Notes under the pieces: generated by a model
Told to the model about the DNA's origin: nothing
Database searches by the model: none
The model's input: the letters and a program-made list of their open reading frames with translations, nothing else
Assembly: GCA_900316755.1 (NCBI GenBank)
Contig: ONED01000003.1
Span: forward strand, 1 to 63,863
Source of the DNA: an uncultured Eubacteriales bacterium
GTDB lineage: Bacteria > Bacillota > Clostridia > Lachnospirales > Lachnospiraceae
DNA length: 63,863 nucleotides
Direction: 5' to 3'
Made by a program: the position numbers and the translations under genes
In this document: piece by piece, positions 16,763-26,216 of the stretch
Layout: each line of letters begins with the position of its first letter
Numbering within the stretch: position 1 is the stretch's first letter

Positions 16763-18370
16763 TTATCTATCCCACTTATCCGCCAGATTCTGAATCTGAC
16801 CTTCCAATTTCGCAAGGTCCTTATTTGCAAGTCCCTCATTCTTCATCACGACTTCCATAAGATGTTTCGCCGCCAGTACCACACGGTGAAAGGCGTTCTC
16901 CGCCTTCGCTCTCGTCGGCTTTGTCACGGCTTTCTTTGCCTGCTTTGTGCCCTCTGTCAGAATCTGATTTGTTGCCAAATCCACACATCCGCCGGAATAT
17001 GGAGCAATCGCTTTCCATCCGAAGGTGTCTGTCACCATCCGGGCAAATTCATCCGTCACCGCATCTTCTCCATGCACCACAAACACATGCTGTACCTCTG
17101 AGCAAAATCCACGAAGCCAATTCAAAAGTCCCCGCATATCTGCATGACCGCTGATTCCTTTTAGAGATTCAATTCTGGCAGACACCTCAATATTTTCTCC
17201 AAACAGTTTCACGGCACTTGCTCCGTCAATCAATTTTCGACCCAGTGTCCCTGCTGCCTGATATCCCACAAAGAGAATCGTACACTCTCTCCTCCAAAGA
17301 TTGTGTTTCAGATGATGACGGATTCTGCCTGCCTCGCACATGCCGGAAGCAGAAATGATGACTTTCGGTTTTTCATCAAAGTTAATCCGTTTGGAGTCAT
17401 CACTTGTCACAGAAAGCTTTAATCCCGGAAAAATCAGAGGGTTCACCCCTTTATCCACCAGCTCCATCGCCTCTTTGTCAAAACAGCTCCTTCTGTTTTT
17501 GGTGAACACGTTCGTTGCCTCGATTGCCAGCGGACTGTCTACATATACCTCAAAATCCGGGAACTCAGAAATCAAATTCCGCTCCTTTATCTCACGGATA
17601 AAATAGAGTATTTCCTGCGTCCTCCCGACTGCAAAAGAAGGAATTACAACATTTCCGCCCTTGGCAAAGGTCTCCCTCAGGATTCTCGTAAATTCTCCCA
17701 GATAATCCGGCTTTTCCTCGCTGTGTACCCGGTCCCCGTATGTAGATTCGATTACAATATAATCGGCCTCTTCCGTCAGGCTCGGATCCTTTATAATCGG
17801 CTGATCCGTATTTCCCACATCTCCCGAGAATACAATCTTCTTCGAAACCCCATCCTCCTTGAGCCAGATCTCAATACTTGCCGAGCCAAGAAGATGCCCT
17901 ACATCCGTAAACCGCACCTCGATTCCCGGGCAAAGAGTAAGCCTCTGTCCATAGTCACAAGGTGCCAACAGTGCAATCGCGTCTAAAGCATCCTGCGTGG
18001 TATAGAGCGGCTCGTACATCGGCTGTCCTGAACGTCTTGCCTTCCGGTTTCGCCACTCTGCCTCAAACTCCTGTATATGTGCGCTGTCACGCAGCATGAT
18101 ATCACATAAATCTGCAGTCGCAAATGTGGTCACAACCTCTCCTTTGAATCCGTTTTTACACAGAAGCGGAATCAGACCAGAGTGGTCAATATGTGCATGC
18201 GTCAGGAGGATGTAATCAATCTCTCCCGGTGCAACCGGCAATTCTTGATTCTCATACAAATCCGGTCCCTGCTCCATCCCACAGTCAATCAGAATGTGCA
18301 TGCCGTTTGCCTCCAAAAGGTGGCAGCTTCCCGTCACTTCGTGAGCTGCACCGATAAATGTCAGTTTCAT
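16763..18370 (-). CDS. MBL-fold beta-CASP ribonuclease-like protein
   Basis: This 535-aa zinc hydrolase of the metallo-beta-lactamase superfamily has the ligand motif H58-A-H60-I-D62-H63 (THAHIDHSG). Further MBL motifs are GHLLGSASIEIW and VFSGDVGNTDQPI, and the beta-CASP motifs are IESTYGDR, SGMCEAGRIRHHL and a late histidine in GISGHADMRGLL. This matches the YsiK/CPSF-like group of RNA nucleases. The final ~70 residues, rich in lysine, are an extra tail. It lies between sigE and sigG, with no close operon partner. Cytoplasmic RNA processing is the likely role. Confidence 0.87.
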   Translation of the reverse strand: MKLTFIGAAHEVTGSCHLLEANGMHILIDCGMEQGPDLYENQELPVAPGEIDYILLTHAHIDHSGLIPLLCKNGFKGEVVTTFATADLCDIMLRDSAHIQEFEAEWRNRKARRSGQPMYEPLYTTQDALDAIALLAPCDYGQRLTLCPGIEVRFTDVGHLLGSASIEIWLKEDGVSKKIVFSGDVGNTDQPIIKDPSLTEEADYIVIESTYGDRVHSEEKPDYLGEFTRILRETFAKGGNVVIPSFAVGRTQEILYFIREIKERNLISEFPDFEVYVDSPLAIEATNVFTKNRRSCFDKEAMELVDKGVNPLIFPGLKLSVTSDDSKRINFDEKPKVIISASGMCEAGRIRHHLKHNLWRRECTILFVGYQAAGTLGRKLIDGASAVKLFGENIEVSARIESLKGISGHADMRGLLNWLRGFCSEVQHVFVVHGEDAVTDEFARMVTDTFGWKAIAPYSGGCVDLATNQILTEGTKQAKKAVTKPTRAKAENAFHRVVLAAKHLMEVVMKNEGLANKDLAKLEGQIQNLADKWDR

Positions 18371-18437
18371 ACACTCAACCCCTTTTTCTTTTTATTCTAC
18401 CACATTCTGCTATACACGGATATAGTTTTTATCGTTT

Positions 18438-19181
18438 TTACAACTCATAGCGAACCATTTCCCGCTTCAGCCGCTGCATAATTTTCTTCTCCAGCCGCGA
18501 GATATAGGATTGAGAGATTCCAAGAAGGTCTGCGACCTCCTTCTGCGTTTTTTCCTCTCCGTCCTCGGATTCCAGACCATACCGCATTTTCACAATCAGG
18601 CGTTCTCTGCTGGAAAGCCCATTGATTGCTTTTATAAGCAGCCTCCGCTCTGCCTCATTTTCCATGTCTTTGTAAATGGTATCCTCCTCTGTCCCCAGAA
18701 TATCCGATAATAAGAGCTCATTGCCATCCCAATCCACATTGAGCGGCTCATCAATGGAAACCTCCAGCTTTGTCTTATTATTGCGCCTCAAATACATCAA
18801 TATTTCATTTTCAATGCATCTGGATGCGTATGTTGCCAGCTTTATCTTTTTTGTCGGATTAAATGTATTAATTGCCTTGATAAGTCCTATCGTCCCTATG
18901 GAAATCAAATCTTCTACGCCAACCCCTGTATTGTCGAATTTCTTGGCAATATATACAACCAACCGTAAATTGTGTTCAATCAATTTCTTTTTTGCCTCAT
19001 TCCCAAATTCTGTTCCTAACTTTGAGATTGCGGCATCCTCCTCTTCTGTCTCCAATGGAGCCGGTAAAACCTCCGTGCCCCCTATGTAATGTATATCCTT
19101 TCTTTCCGGAAACAGGATTGTTCGAAATCCTGATATCACCTTCCACTTTAACTGATGTGGTATTGCTGCTTCTACAACCAT
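18438..19181 (-). CDS. sigE: Sporulation sigma factor E precursor
   Basis: This 247-aa precursor of the mother-cell sigma factor carries an N-terminal pro-sequence (about the first 25 residues, [19 protein letters not shown]) that SpoIIGA removes in the known pathway. The core has [51 protein letters not shown] and the region-4 helix-turn-helix ending [19 protein letters not shown] precedes the ATG. It starts 12 nt after spoIIGA, the standard arrangement. Confidence 0.96.
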   Translation of the reverse strand: MVVEAAIPHQLKWKVISGFRTILFPERKDIHYIGGTEVLPAPLETEEEDAAISKLGTEFGNEAKKKLIEHNLRLVVYIAKKFDNTGVGVEDLISIGTIGLIKAINTFNPTKKIKLATYASRCIENEILMYLRRNNKTKLEVSIDEPLNVDWDGNELLLSDILGTEEDTIYKDMENEAERRLLIKAINGLSSRERLIVKMRYGLESEDGEEKTQKEVADLLGISQSYISRLEKKIMQRLKREMVRYEL

Positions 19182-19193
19182 TCTAACATCCCC

Positions 19194-19976
19194 CTAAAAT
19201 AAATTCGGATTTAAAATCAGTTCATACTCTCCTTCCGCGGAAATGGTTTCTTCGCTCACACCTATCAAAGGCTCTTTTATCCAGCATTCCGTCTCCCCGT
19301 GAATGCACATTTGATCCATTTTCAGAGCAAGTAACACTCCCTCCTTTTTCCCAATCGAATGATAGGGAATATAGCGCACCTTTGACATCGTTTCATCCCC
19401 CAAGAACTGTCTGGCGACATTCTTATCCAGAATACTGACCGGCTGATGGGAAACAGGATCTAAAAGCCCATTTCCGGTGTCAATGATTCCTTCTACCTGA
19501 CACCTTCTATCACCCAGATACAAATCCACCTTACAGTGATACTGATGCATCCTTTGCACATGCAGAATAAAATCCCAGAGCTTCGAAACAATATAATATC
19601 CACCGACTGCGACTGCAAAAAACAGACTCCCCGTCCTTACATACGGATTCAGTGCCTGCAGCACCCCTCCCATCAGAAAGCTCCCGATGTAGAGCAGGAA
19701 ATATGCTTTCAGAAACATCCCCGCTTTTTTGATTTTAAGTCCGGCTCGAATCATAATTGTGTTTACAACCATATGGAACAATATAAATTTTATAGCGGCG
19801 TACGGAATCGGCAGCACTACGACGACACAGGTCAATAGTGACCCCAATGCAGCTCCTATGCAGATTCTTCCATGTGTGGCAGTACATTTCAGCATCTTCT
19901 TTAAAAGGAGCAAAAGCAGATAGTCCATCATAAAATTCACCAAAAACAGTACGTCTACATATAATTCATAGTACAC
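19194..19976 (-). CDS. spoIIGA: SpoIIGA, pro-sigma-E processing peptidase
   Basis: This 260-aa membrane aspartic protease cleaves pro-sigma-E in the mother cell. The N-terminal half has about five membrane helices starting YELYVDVLFLVNFMMDYLLLLL. The C-terminal half is the protease domain with the catalytic aspartate in GIIDTGNGLLDPVS and the RYIPYHSIGKKEGVL strand. It is followed directly by its substrate gene, sigE. A Spo0A-type promoter lies upstream. Confidence 0.95.
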   Translation of the reverse strand: MYYELYVDVLFLVNFMMDYLLLLLLKKMLKCTATHGRICIGAALGSLLTCVVVVLPIPYAAIKFILFHMVVNTIMIRAGLKIKKAGMFLKAYFLLYIGSFLMGGVLQALNPYVRTGSLFFAVAVGGYYIVSKLWDFILHVQRMHQYHCKVDLYLGDRRCQVEGIIDTGNGLLDPVSHQPVSILDKNVARQFLGDETMSKVRYIPYHSIGKKEGVLLALKMDQMCIHGETECWIKEPLIGVSEETISAEGEYELILNPNLF

Positions 19977-20031
19977 GTTCCACCTACTTTCTCTTTCGCT
20001 ACTAAATCGATTTGGTACTCAAGCAAGACCT

Positions 20032-20064
20032 ATTATAAGAAATGAATTCTGAAAAGTTTGTCGT
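20032..20064 (-). promoter_or_regulatory. Spo0A-type promoter of spoIIGA-sigE
   Basis: On the minus strand TATAAT (20032-20037) lies 21 nt from ACGACA (20059-20064), which is part of ACGACAAA. That sequence resembles an 0A box (consensus TTTGTCGAA or its reverse). The wide spacing with an 0A box over the -35 position is the hallmark of the Bacillus spoIIG promoter. No second 0A box was clearly seen. Confidence 0.5.
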
Positions 20065-20307
20065 ATTTTCTGCAAAATCCAAGTTTTTATTCCCCATATT
20101 TCCCGATGAATCGACCTTTGGAATAGGCGAAACAGATTCCATAGAAATCCTTTTCTGGAAATAATAGCTTGTTGGTGTGTTAGATGTGAAGCTGACAGAT
20201 TTGCTGCAAGGGGATATCTCCCAGTGGGAAATTTTTTTCATTTCCAGATTGCCAAGATTTTTCGCAATTCTTTGTTTTATTATTAAAATCAAGAGGAGAA
20301 AAATAAC

Positions 20308-20502
20308 ATGCGTAAAATAATTTCTATTCTGATGACCGCATGTCCGCAATGTATGATGAACTTATTCACAAGACCAACGCCGCCCAAAATGGCAATGTTG
20401 TAGTTCTTGAGCATTCCAATGTATGGTATACTGCTGAGGGCGGTATTACTGCCCTGGGAGTAATGCTTTCCGATTTAGAAAGTGCTCCTTTTATGTCATA
20501 GA
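20308..20502 (+). pseudogene. Internally deleted remnant of a secreted protein gene
   Basis: AGAGGAGAAA precedes ATG 20308, which opens with MRKIISILMTA, the start of a signal peptide, and then runs out of sense. From ATG 20340 another frame reads MSAMYDELIHKTNAAQNG and continues to LSDLESAPFMS before TAG at 20500-20502. The two pieces look like the ends of one longer gene joined by a frame-changing deletion. The family was not recognised. The stretch 19977-20307 otherwise holds only the spoIIG promoter. Confidence 0.45.
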
Positions 20503-20508
20503 AAAAAG

Positions 20509-20532
20509 AGCGAGGTCTTTCACCTCGCTCTC
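20509..20532 (-). terminator. Intrinsic terminator of ftsZ
   Basis: A strong stem (GAGCGAGGT with ACCTCGCTC, 5-nt loop) is followed on the minus strand by T6, about 10 nt past the ftsZ stop. Confidence 0.88.
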
Positions 20533-20542
20533 ATATTTTATC

Positions 20543-21760
20543 CTATTTTTTCAGAAATGAAGGAATTTTAATGGATTGCTCTTTTACCTGACTACTCGGC
20601 GTTCTCGGTGTCTGCATAGACGGAACCGTGCCGGTGGTTCTTGGCTGTACCGGGGATACCGTCTTTGAGGAGGACGGATTTGCCAACCCCAAATCCAGTT
20701 CCTGAATCTTTGGCGTCGGTATCACCGGAGCTTCATACTTTTCTACATTCTGAATCGGTGGCACCTTTGTACCCTCTAATCTGGACTTTAATTTTGAAGC
20801 AGTACCGCCTACATTATGTAATCCGGTAGCGATAACTGTAATCGTTGCTTCGTCTGTCTTAGAATCGTCATACATTGCACCGAAGATAATATTTGCCTCT
20901 TCGCCTGCAAGATCCTGCACATACTCAGCTGCATCACTTGCATCCATAAGGGTGATGTCACCGGAAATATTGATGATGACATGAGATGCCCCTGAAATCG
21001 TCGTCTCAAGAAGCGGACTTGCAACTGCCTGTTTCACTGCTTCCAGAGCCTTGTCATCTCCCTTACCATAACCGATACCAATGTGGGCAATGCCCTTGTC
21101 AATCATAACGGTCTGGATATCTGCAAAATCAAGGTTAATCAAAGAAGGTACGTTAATCAGGTCGGTAATTCCCTGAATACCCTGTTGTAATACTGCGTCT
21201 GCTTTCTTCAGTGCTTCCGGCATCGTCGTCCTTCTGTCCACGATTTCCAACAACTTGTCATTTGGGATGACAATCAATGTATCTACGTTTTCTTTTAATT
21301 TTTCAATTCCTGCAAGCGCATTGTTCATACGAGTCTTTGACTCAAAACGGAACGGCTTTGTGACAACACCTACCGTCAATGCACCCATTTCTTTTGCAAT
21401 ACGTGCTACCACCGGAGTCGCACCTGTACCGGTTCCACCACCCATACCACAGGTTACAAACACCATGTCGGCTCCTTTGATAGCTTCCGCAATCTCTTCT
21501 GCGCTCTCCTCTGCTGCTTTTTCTCCAACTTCCGGTTTCGCTCCGGCACCAAGACCTTTTGTAATCTTGTCCCCAATCTGCATAAGGGTAGGCGCTTTTG
21601 ACAACTGTAGTGCCTGTTTATCTGTATTGATTGCAATAAATTCCACACCTGCAATCTGCTCGTCAATCATCCGGTTCACAGCATTGTTTCCGCCGCCGCC
21701 AATACCGATTACAATAATTTTTGCTGCTGCTTCTGATTCATTTGTTTTGATTTCTAACAA
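20543..21760 (-). CDS. ftsZ: Cell division protein FtsZ (TTG start)
   Basis: This tubulin-like GTPase forms the division ring. The nucleotide signature GGGTGTG is present in [19 protein letters not shown], and [18 protein letters not shown] marks the N-terminal Rossmann region. The tail ends in [12 protein letters not shown], the conserved peptide that in the family binds FtsA and other partners. I place the start at TTG 21760 (405 aa) because GAAGGAGGAG lies about 8 nt before it and homologues begin LLEIKTNE or similar. The open frame to ATG 21934 runs through the promoter region and is not real coding. Confidence 0.93.
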   Translation of the reverse strand: MLEIKTNESEAAAKIIVIGIGGGGNNAVNRMIDEQIAGVEFIAINTDKQALQLSKAPTLMQIGDKITKGLGAGAKPEVGEKAAEESAEEIAEAIKGADMVFVTCGMGGGTGTGATPVVARIAKEMGALTVGVVTKPFRFESKTRMNNALAGIEKLKENVDTLIVIPNDKLLEIVDRRTTMPEALKKADAVLQQGIQGITDLINVPSLINLDFADIQTVMIDKGIAHIGIGYGKGDDKALEAVKQAVASPLLETTISGASHVIINISGDITLMDASDAAEYVQDLAGEEANIIFGAMYDDSKTDEATITVIATGLHNVGGTASKLKSRLEGTKVPPIQNVEKYEAPVIPTPKIQELDLGLANPSSSKTVSPVQPRTTGTVPSMQTPRTPSSQVKEQSIKIPSFLKK

Positions 21761-21832
21761 GAGTTTCTCCTCCTTCGTTTCCCTATTTATCTTATACGTC
21801 CCTAACTTAATCGTACTTTGCCATACATTTAT

Positions 21833-21861
21833 ATAATATAGGCTTTTCGTCAAATAATCAA
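21833..21861 (-). promoter_or_regulatory. Likely promoter of ftsZ
   Basis: On the minus strand TTGATT (21856-21861) and TATTAT (21833-21838) are 17 nt apart, about 75 nt upstream of the TTG start. Its position inside the upstream open frame supports the shorter FtsZ. Confidence 0.5.
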
Positions 21862-21952
21862 TACCTAAATTTACTTTTTTATTTTTCGCTGAAGTGAAAA
21901 GTTTATTGCCCCCTCGGGGCACGCTGTGCAACAAAAACTCAGGCGGTACCTT

Positions 21953-22606
21953 CTAATCTCTCGTCTCCATAAGAATCACTTTTCCCTGCGGAAACGTAAT
22001 CCGAACTTCATCCTCCAGAAACTCATTGCTGACACAACGGCTTTCATACGGACTCAGGACATAATCTTTCAGCGGATACTTCGCGCCCTGTATAGAAAAT
22101 CCGGGAATACTCCCGCCAAGCGGGAAGAAGGAAAAGTAGGGTCCAAACGCATTTTCCCTCGTAAGAGTTGCTTCTTTCTCTATCAAAGAAATCCGGTTCC
22201 AGCGGTCCACAAGGTAAGCAAAAACCCCTGCTTCCTGTGCAATCGTAAGAATCTGGATGTTCGCCAGCACATGATCCAATCTGGTGCCCGTAGCCCCAAG
22301 AATCCATAACCTGCTTACTCCCATATCAATCGCAAGCCGCAGCGCAATCTCTGTGTCGGTGTCATCTTTCTCCGGCAAAAACTCTTGAATCGGAACCTTT
22401 GTCTCCGTTCGGTAATAGTGAATCACCTCGGGCGGAACACTGTCAAAGTCTCCCACAATCCGGGTCGGCATCACCTGATGATGGTACAGAAAAGAAAGTC
22501 CGCTGTCCACACCTATGATAATCTCCGGTTTTATTTTTTCCAACTGTTCCAATGCGAAAGCTTCATCCATGCTGCCTCCGCTGAAAATCATTCCTGTCTT
22601 ACTCAT
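21953..22606 (-). CDS. thiN: Thiamine pyrophosphokinase
   Basis: This 217-aa enzyme makes thiamine diphosphate from thiamine and ATP. Family marks are IIGVDSGLSFLYHH, RIVGDFDSVPPEV, FLPEKDDTDTEIAL and LGATGTRLDHVLANI. The length is usual. It overlaps the 3' end of rpe by 8 nt and is the last gene of the long run that begins with murE, the same order as in Bacillus. Confidence 0.94.
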   Translation of the reverse strand: MSKTGMIFSGGSMDEAFALEQLEKIKPEIIIGVDSGLSFLYHHQVMPTRIVGDFDSVPPEVIHYYRTETKVPIQEFLPEKDDTDTEIALRLAIDMGVSRLWILGATGTRLDHVLANIQILTIAQEAGVFAYLVDRWNRISLIEKEATLTRENAFGPYFSFFPLGGSIPGFSIQGAKYPLKDYVLSPYESRCVSNEFLEDEVRITFPQGKVILMETRD

Positions 22607-23261
22607 ATTTTTTCAAAATTTCCATCATTGTTCTTGTATTTTGTGCCGTATCCCCCTTAAAAACAGCGGAACCGGCCACGATAATATTGGCTCCTGCCAA
22701 GATCACTTCTTCCACATTGTGAGGATAGATACCGCCGTCTACCTGAATGTCTGTATCAAGCCCCTTTTTCTCCAACATGGCTTTCAACTCACGAATCTTA
22801 TCCAGAGATTCCGGAATAAACTTTTGTCCGCCGAATCCCGGATGTACCGACATGATTAAAATCATATCTACTTGTTCCAGCAGATTTTCCAAGGAAGCAA
22901 CCGGCGTCTCCGGACAAATGGAAATGCCAACCCTGCAGCCACATGCTCTGATTTTTGCAATAGTTGCCTCCACGTCCTCACAGGCCTCCAGATGAATCGT
23001 AATCAAATCCGCTCCGGCTTTTGCAAAGGCTTCGATATAACGGATGGGCTCTGTAATCATTAAATGAGCGTCACACACCAGCTTTGTTGCCGGACGGATG
23101 GACTCCAAAACCGGCATCCCGAAAGAAATACTTGGCACGAAAATCCCGTCCATCACATCAAAATGCAGATATTCCGCTCCGTTTTCTTCAATCGTCTGAA
23201 TTTCCTTTCCCAGTTCTTTGAAATCTGCCGACAACATGGACGGCGCTAATATCATCTTCAT
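22599..23261 (-). CDS. rpe: Ribulose-phosphate 3-epimerase
   Basis: This 220-aa TIM-barrel enzyme interconverts ribulose-5-phosphate and xylulose-5-phosphate in the pentose phosphate pathway. Signatures are LAPSMLSADF at the N terminus, the metal-binding HFDVMDGIFVPSISFG, LMITEP, MSVHPGFGGQKFI and QVDGGI. It begins directly after rsgA stops, so the two are co-translated. Confidence 0.96.
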   Translation of the reverse strand: MKMILAPSMLSADFKELGKEIQTIEENGAEYLHFDVMDGIFVPSISFGMPVLESIRPATKLVCDAHLMITEPIRYIEAFAKAGADLITIHLEACEDVEATIAKIRACGCRVGISICPETPVASLENLLEQVDMILIMSVHPGFGGQKFIPESLDKIRELKAMLEKKGLDTDIQVDGGIYPHNVEEVILAGANIIVAGSAVFKGDTAQNTRTMMEILKKYE

Positions 23262-24140
23262 TTAATATCTCCTCTTCTCTTTCTGTTCCTCATACATTTC
23301 CAGATAGTTCTGATAACGGCTCGGATGAATCTTTCCCTCCTCCAAAGCCTGCTTTACCGCACATCCGGGCTCATGGATGTGGTCGCATCCAATAAATTTA
23401 CACTGTACTTCATAGGGAGCAAACTCCCTGAAATAATATTTGAATTCCTCTTTTTCAAACGCATTGATATAAAGGGAGCTGAATCCCGGCGTATCCATAA
23501 TATAGGTATCTGTGTCAATCCGAATCAGCTCCGAATGTCTCGTCGTATGCTTTCCGCGCTCAATCTTCTCACTGATGCTTCCGGTTTCCATACATGCTTC
23601 CGGCTGCAAGAGATTGATAAGCGAAGATTTTCCCACCCCGGAGGGTCCTGCGATTGCAGTCGTTTTCCCGCGCAAAAGCTTCTTTACCTCTTCCACATTC
23701 TCTTTCTGAAACGCACTTGTAAAAATCATCTGATAGTCACATGTTTCATAAATTTCCTGCAGCTTTTGGATTTCCTGCTCTGTCGCAATGTCCTTTTTAT
23801 TGAAACAAAGAATCACCGGAATGCCTCGGCTTTCCATCATAACCAGAAAGCGGTCCAACAGATTGAAATGCGGTTTAGGTTTTGTCACCGCAAACACAAC
23901 CAGTGCCTGATCAATATTTGAAACCGCCGGACGAATCAGTTCATTCTTTCGTTCTAAAATCTCTACAATATTGCCGCTTTTTTTTGCTTCATCCAAAACC
24001 GTAATTTCTACCCAATCCCCAACAAGGGGTTTCAGCTTTTCCTTTCGAAAAATCCCTTTTGCCTTACATTCATAAAGACCGGATTCTACTACGTCAACGT
24101 AGTAGAATCCGGCAATTCCTTTTACAATCTTTCCCTGCAT
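23262..24140 (-). CDS. rsgA: Ribosome small-subunit GTPase RsgA
   Basis: This 292-aa circularly permuted GTPase assists 30S subunit maturation. The order of motifs shows the permutation. An N-terminal OB fold comes first, then NKKD (G4), then GPSGVGKSSLIN (G1) and DTPGFSSL (G3). A C-terminal zinc module follows, with the ligands in QCKFIGCDHIHEPGCAV. It lies between the PASTA kinase gene and rpe, as in Bacillus. Confidence 0.95.
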   Translation of the reverse strand: MQGKIVKGIAGFYYVDVVESGLYECKAKGIFRKEKLKPLVGDWVEITVLDEAKKSGNIVEILERKNELIRPAVSNIDQALVVFAVTKPKPHFNLLDRFLVMMESRGIPVILCFNKKDIATEQEIQKLQEIYETCDYQMIFTSAFQKENVEEVKKLLRGKTTAIAGPSGVGKSSLINLLQPEACMETGSISEKIERGKHTTRHSELIRIDTDTYIMDTPGFSSLYINAFEKEEFKYYFREFAPYEVQCKFIGCDHIHEPGCAVKQALEEGKIHPSRYQNYLEMYEEQKEKRRY

Positions 24141-24200
24141 AGATTCGTCCTTTAATTTACTCTTCTATGGTGAGACTGATGTCTTTCCATACAACCCTTG

Positions 24201-26216
24201 CTAATTTGGAGTATTTGCCCCTCCATCTGAGCCTCCGGGTGCATCATTTCTCCAATTACTTACATACACTTTTACTGTGCTTCCTTTTGGAAGCTCTTTT
24301 CCTTCGTTCTCAACCTCGACTACGATGCCATAATCGTATCCCGGATAAGAATCATACTGTACAGAAACCTTAAACCCTTTGCTTTCCAGACGTTTGGTTA
24401 CATAGTCTATATCTTTCTCCGTAAGTCCCGTTGGAATTGGAACCATTTCTTTTGGTTCTTCGCCTTTACTTACGACATAGTCCACCTTGGTTCCCTTAGC
24501 CACTTCATCCCCATAATCGGTACCCTGATGAATGACTTTTCCGGCTTCTGTGGTGCTGTATTCCTCTGTAACACTTCCGACTCCGAGCCCTTTATCGCTC
24601 AATGATTTTTCTGCCTCTTCTTTTGTAAGTCCAACCAGATTCGGCACCTTCACCATCTCGATACCGGAGCTTACATAGACCGTAATCTCAGACTCCTTGT
24701 TCAGCCATTCCCCGGCTTCCGGATCGGTGCGAATGACTTTGTCTTCCTCAATATCATCACTCGGCTCTTCTACCATCTTAATCTTGCTCTTTGCAAAACC
24801 AAGGTCAATAAGGGCATCTCTCGCATCAATATACTCTTTCTTACTCAAATCCGGAATTTCTACCAGTTTCCCGCTGCTTATCACAACCTGTACAATGGCA
24901 TCTTCCGGAACCCTTGCACCTGCTTCTGTCTTCTGGCTATCGATGACACCCTTTTCATATTTCTTGGATTCCACTTCAGAAACGACCTTCATGCGCAGTC
25001 CTGCCTCTTCACATGCTTTCTCTGCCTCTTCCTCTGTCTTTCCAACTAAATTCGGTACATCTGTTTTCACATTCGAGCTATTTGGATTGACACCCGGTCC
25101 GATTTTCAAAATTCCGGTAGCTTTTCCAATTACAAAAATCAAAATAAAGAAGAAAATAACCGTAACCACAATGGTCAAAATTTTCATAACCTTTGCCATC
25201 TTCGGGTCAATTTCTTTCTTCGAAGCCTCCTGTCTGCGTGCACTTTTTTCTTCGTACCCGTCGTCCTCATCATCGTCATAGTCATCATCGGAATCTTCGT
25301 AAGCTGCTGCCTGCTGGATGCGGCTTAGCTCCTCCGCTGTGATGGTTCTCGTATCATTCGCACTCATAAGCGGTGCAATCACCACAAAATCTCCGTCCGG
25401 ATCGGTGAGAGAATGTCTCAAATCCTTCTCAAGCTGCGTAATATCCGTATAACGTCTGTCCGGACTCTTCTGTGTACATTTCAAAATAATCTGCTCTAAG
25501 CTGTACGGAATATCCGGAACCAGTTCGGATGGCGGGGTAATGTCCTCCTGCAGATGCTTTAATGCAATCGATACGGTAGAATCTCCGTCAAACGGAAGCT
25601 CGCCCGTAATCATCTCATACATCGTGATACCAAGAGAATAGATATCGCTCTTTGCATCACTGTATCCGCCTCTTGCCTGCTCCGGTGAGGTATAATGTAC
25701 GGATCCCATCACATTCGTGCTGATGGTATTGGAAGAAGTTGCTTTTGCAATTCCAAAGTCCGTCACTTTCACTTTTCCTTCTTTGGAAATCATAATATTC
25801 TGCGGCTTAATATCGCGGTGCACAATATTGTGGCTGTGCGCCATCTCCATTGCAGAACATACCTGAACCGCAATACTAATGACTTCCTTGGTCGTCAGAC
25901 GCCCTTTTTTCTGGATGTATTCTTTCAAAGTGATGCCCTCTACAAGTTCCATCACTATGTAATACAATCCCCGGTCTTCTCCAACATCATATACATTGAC
26001 TACATTCGGGTGCAGAAGTCCTGCTGCTGACTGCGCTTCCGTCTGAAATTTTCTCACGAAAGAAGCATCCTCACGAAATTCACGTTTCAAAACCTTGACA
26101 GCTACGTAACGGTTTAATTTCTGATCAATCGCTTTATACACATCGGCCATCCCACCGGTGCCGATTCTACCCATAATCTCATATCTGCCGCTTATTATAA
26201 CGCCTTCTTTTATCAT
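24201..26216 (-). CDS. pknB: PASTA-domain Ser/Thr protein kinase
   Basis: This 671-aa membrane kinase is of the PrkC/PknB/Stk1 type. The kinase domain (about 10-270) has GTGGMADVYKA, the ATP lysine in YVAVKVLKREF, HRDIKPQNIM, DFGIAKA and the SPEQARGG activation segment end. A very acidic linker (DSDDDYDDDEDD) precedes one membrane helix (about 345-368). Outside, three to four PASTA repeats begin DVPNLVGKTEEEAEKA; in the family they bind peptidoglycan fragments or lipid II. The phosphatase gene upstream overlaps its start by 4 nt. Confidence 0.95.
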   Translation of the reverse strand: MIKEGVIISGRYEIMGRIGTGGMADVYKAIDQKLNRYVAVKVLKREFREDASFVRKFQTEAQSAAGLLHPNVVNVYDVGEDRGLYYIVMELVEGITLKEYIQKKGRLTTKEVISIAVQVCSAMEMAHSHNIVHRDIKPQNIMISKEGKVKVTDFGIAKATSSNTISTNVMGSVHYTSPEQARGGYSDAKSDIYSLGITMYEMITGELPFDGDSTVSIALKHLQEDITPPSELVPDIPYSLEQIILKCTQKSPDRRYTDITQLEKDLRHSLTDPDGDFVVIAPLMSANDTRTITAEELSRIQQAAAYEDSDDDYDDDEDDGYEEKSARRQEASKKEIDPKMAKVMKILTIVVTVIFFFILIFVIGKATGILKIGPGVNPNSSNVKTDVPNLVGKTEEEAEKACEEAGLRMKVVSEVESKKYEKGVIDSQKTEAGARVPEDAIVQVVISSGKLVEIPDLSKKEYIDARDALIDLGFAKSKIKMVEEPSDDIEEDKVIRTDPEAGEWLNKESEITVYVSSGIEMVKVPNLVGLTKEEAEKSLSDKGLGVGSVTEEYSTTEAGKVIHQGTDYGDEVAKGTKVDYVVSKGEEPKEMVPIPTGLTEKDIDYVTKRLESKGFKVSVQYDSYPGYDYGIVVEVENEGKELPKGSTVKVYVSNWRNDAPGGSDGGANTPN

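Noticed and set aside
20002-20349. 115-codon open frame on the minus strand upstream of spoIIGA
   Set aside because: It runs through the Spo0A-type promoter region, lacks a ribosome site and has no protein-like composition.
21901-21925. TGCCCC/GGGGCA hairpin after thiN as a terminator
   Set aside because: The stem is short and the minus-strand side lacks a clear T run, so I did not call it.
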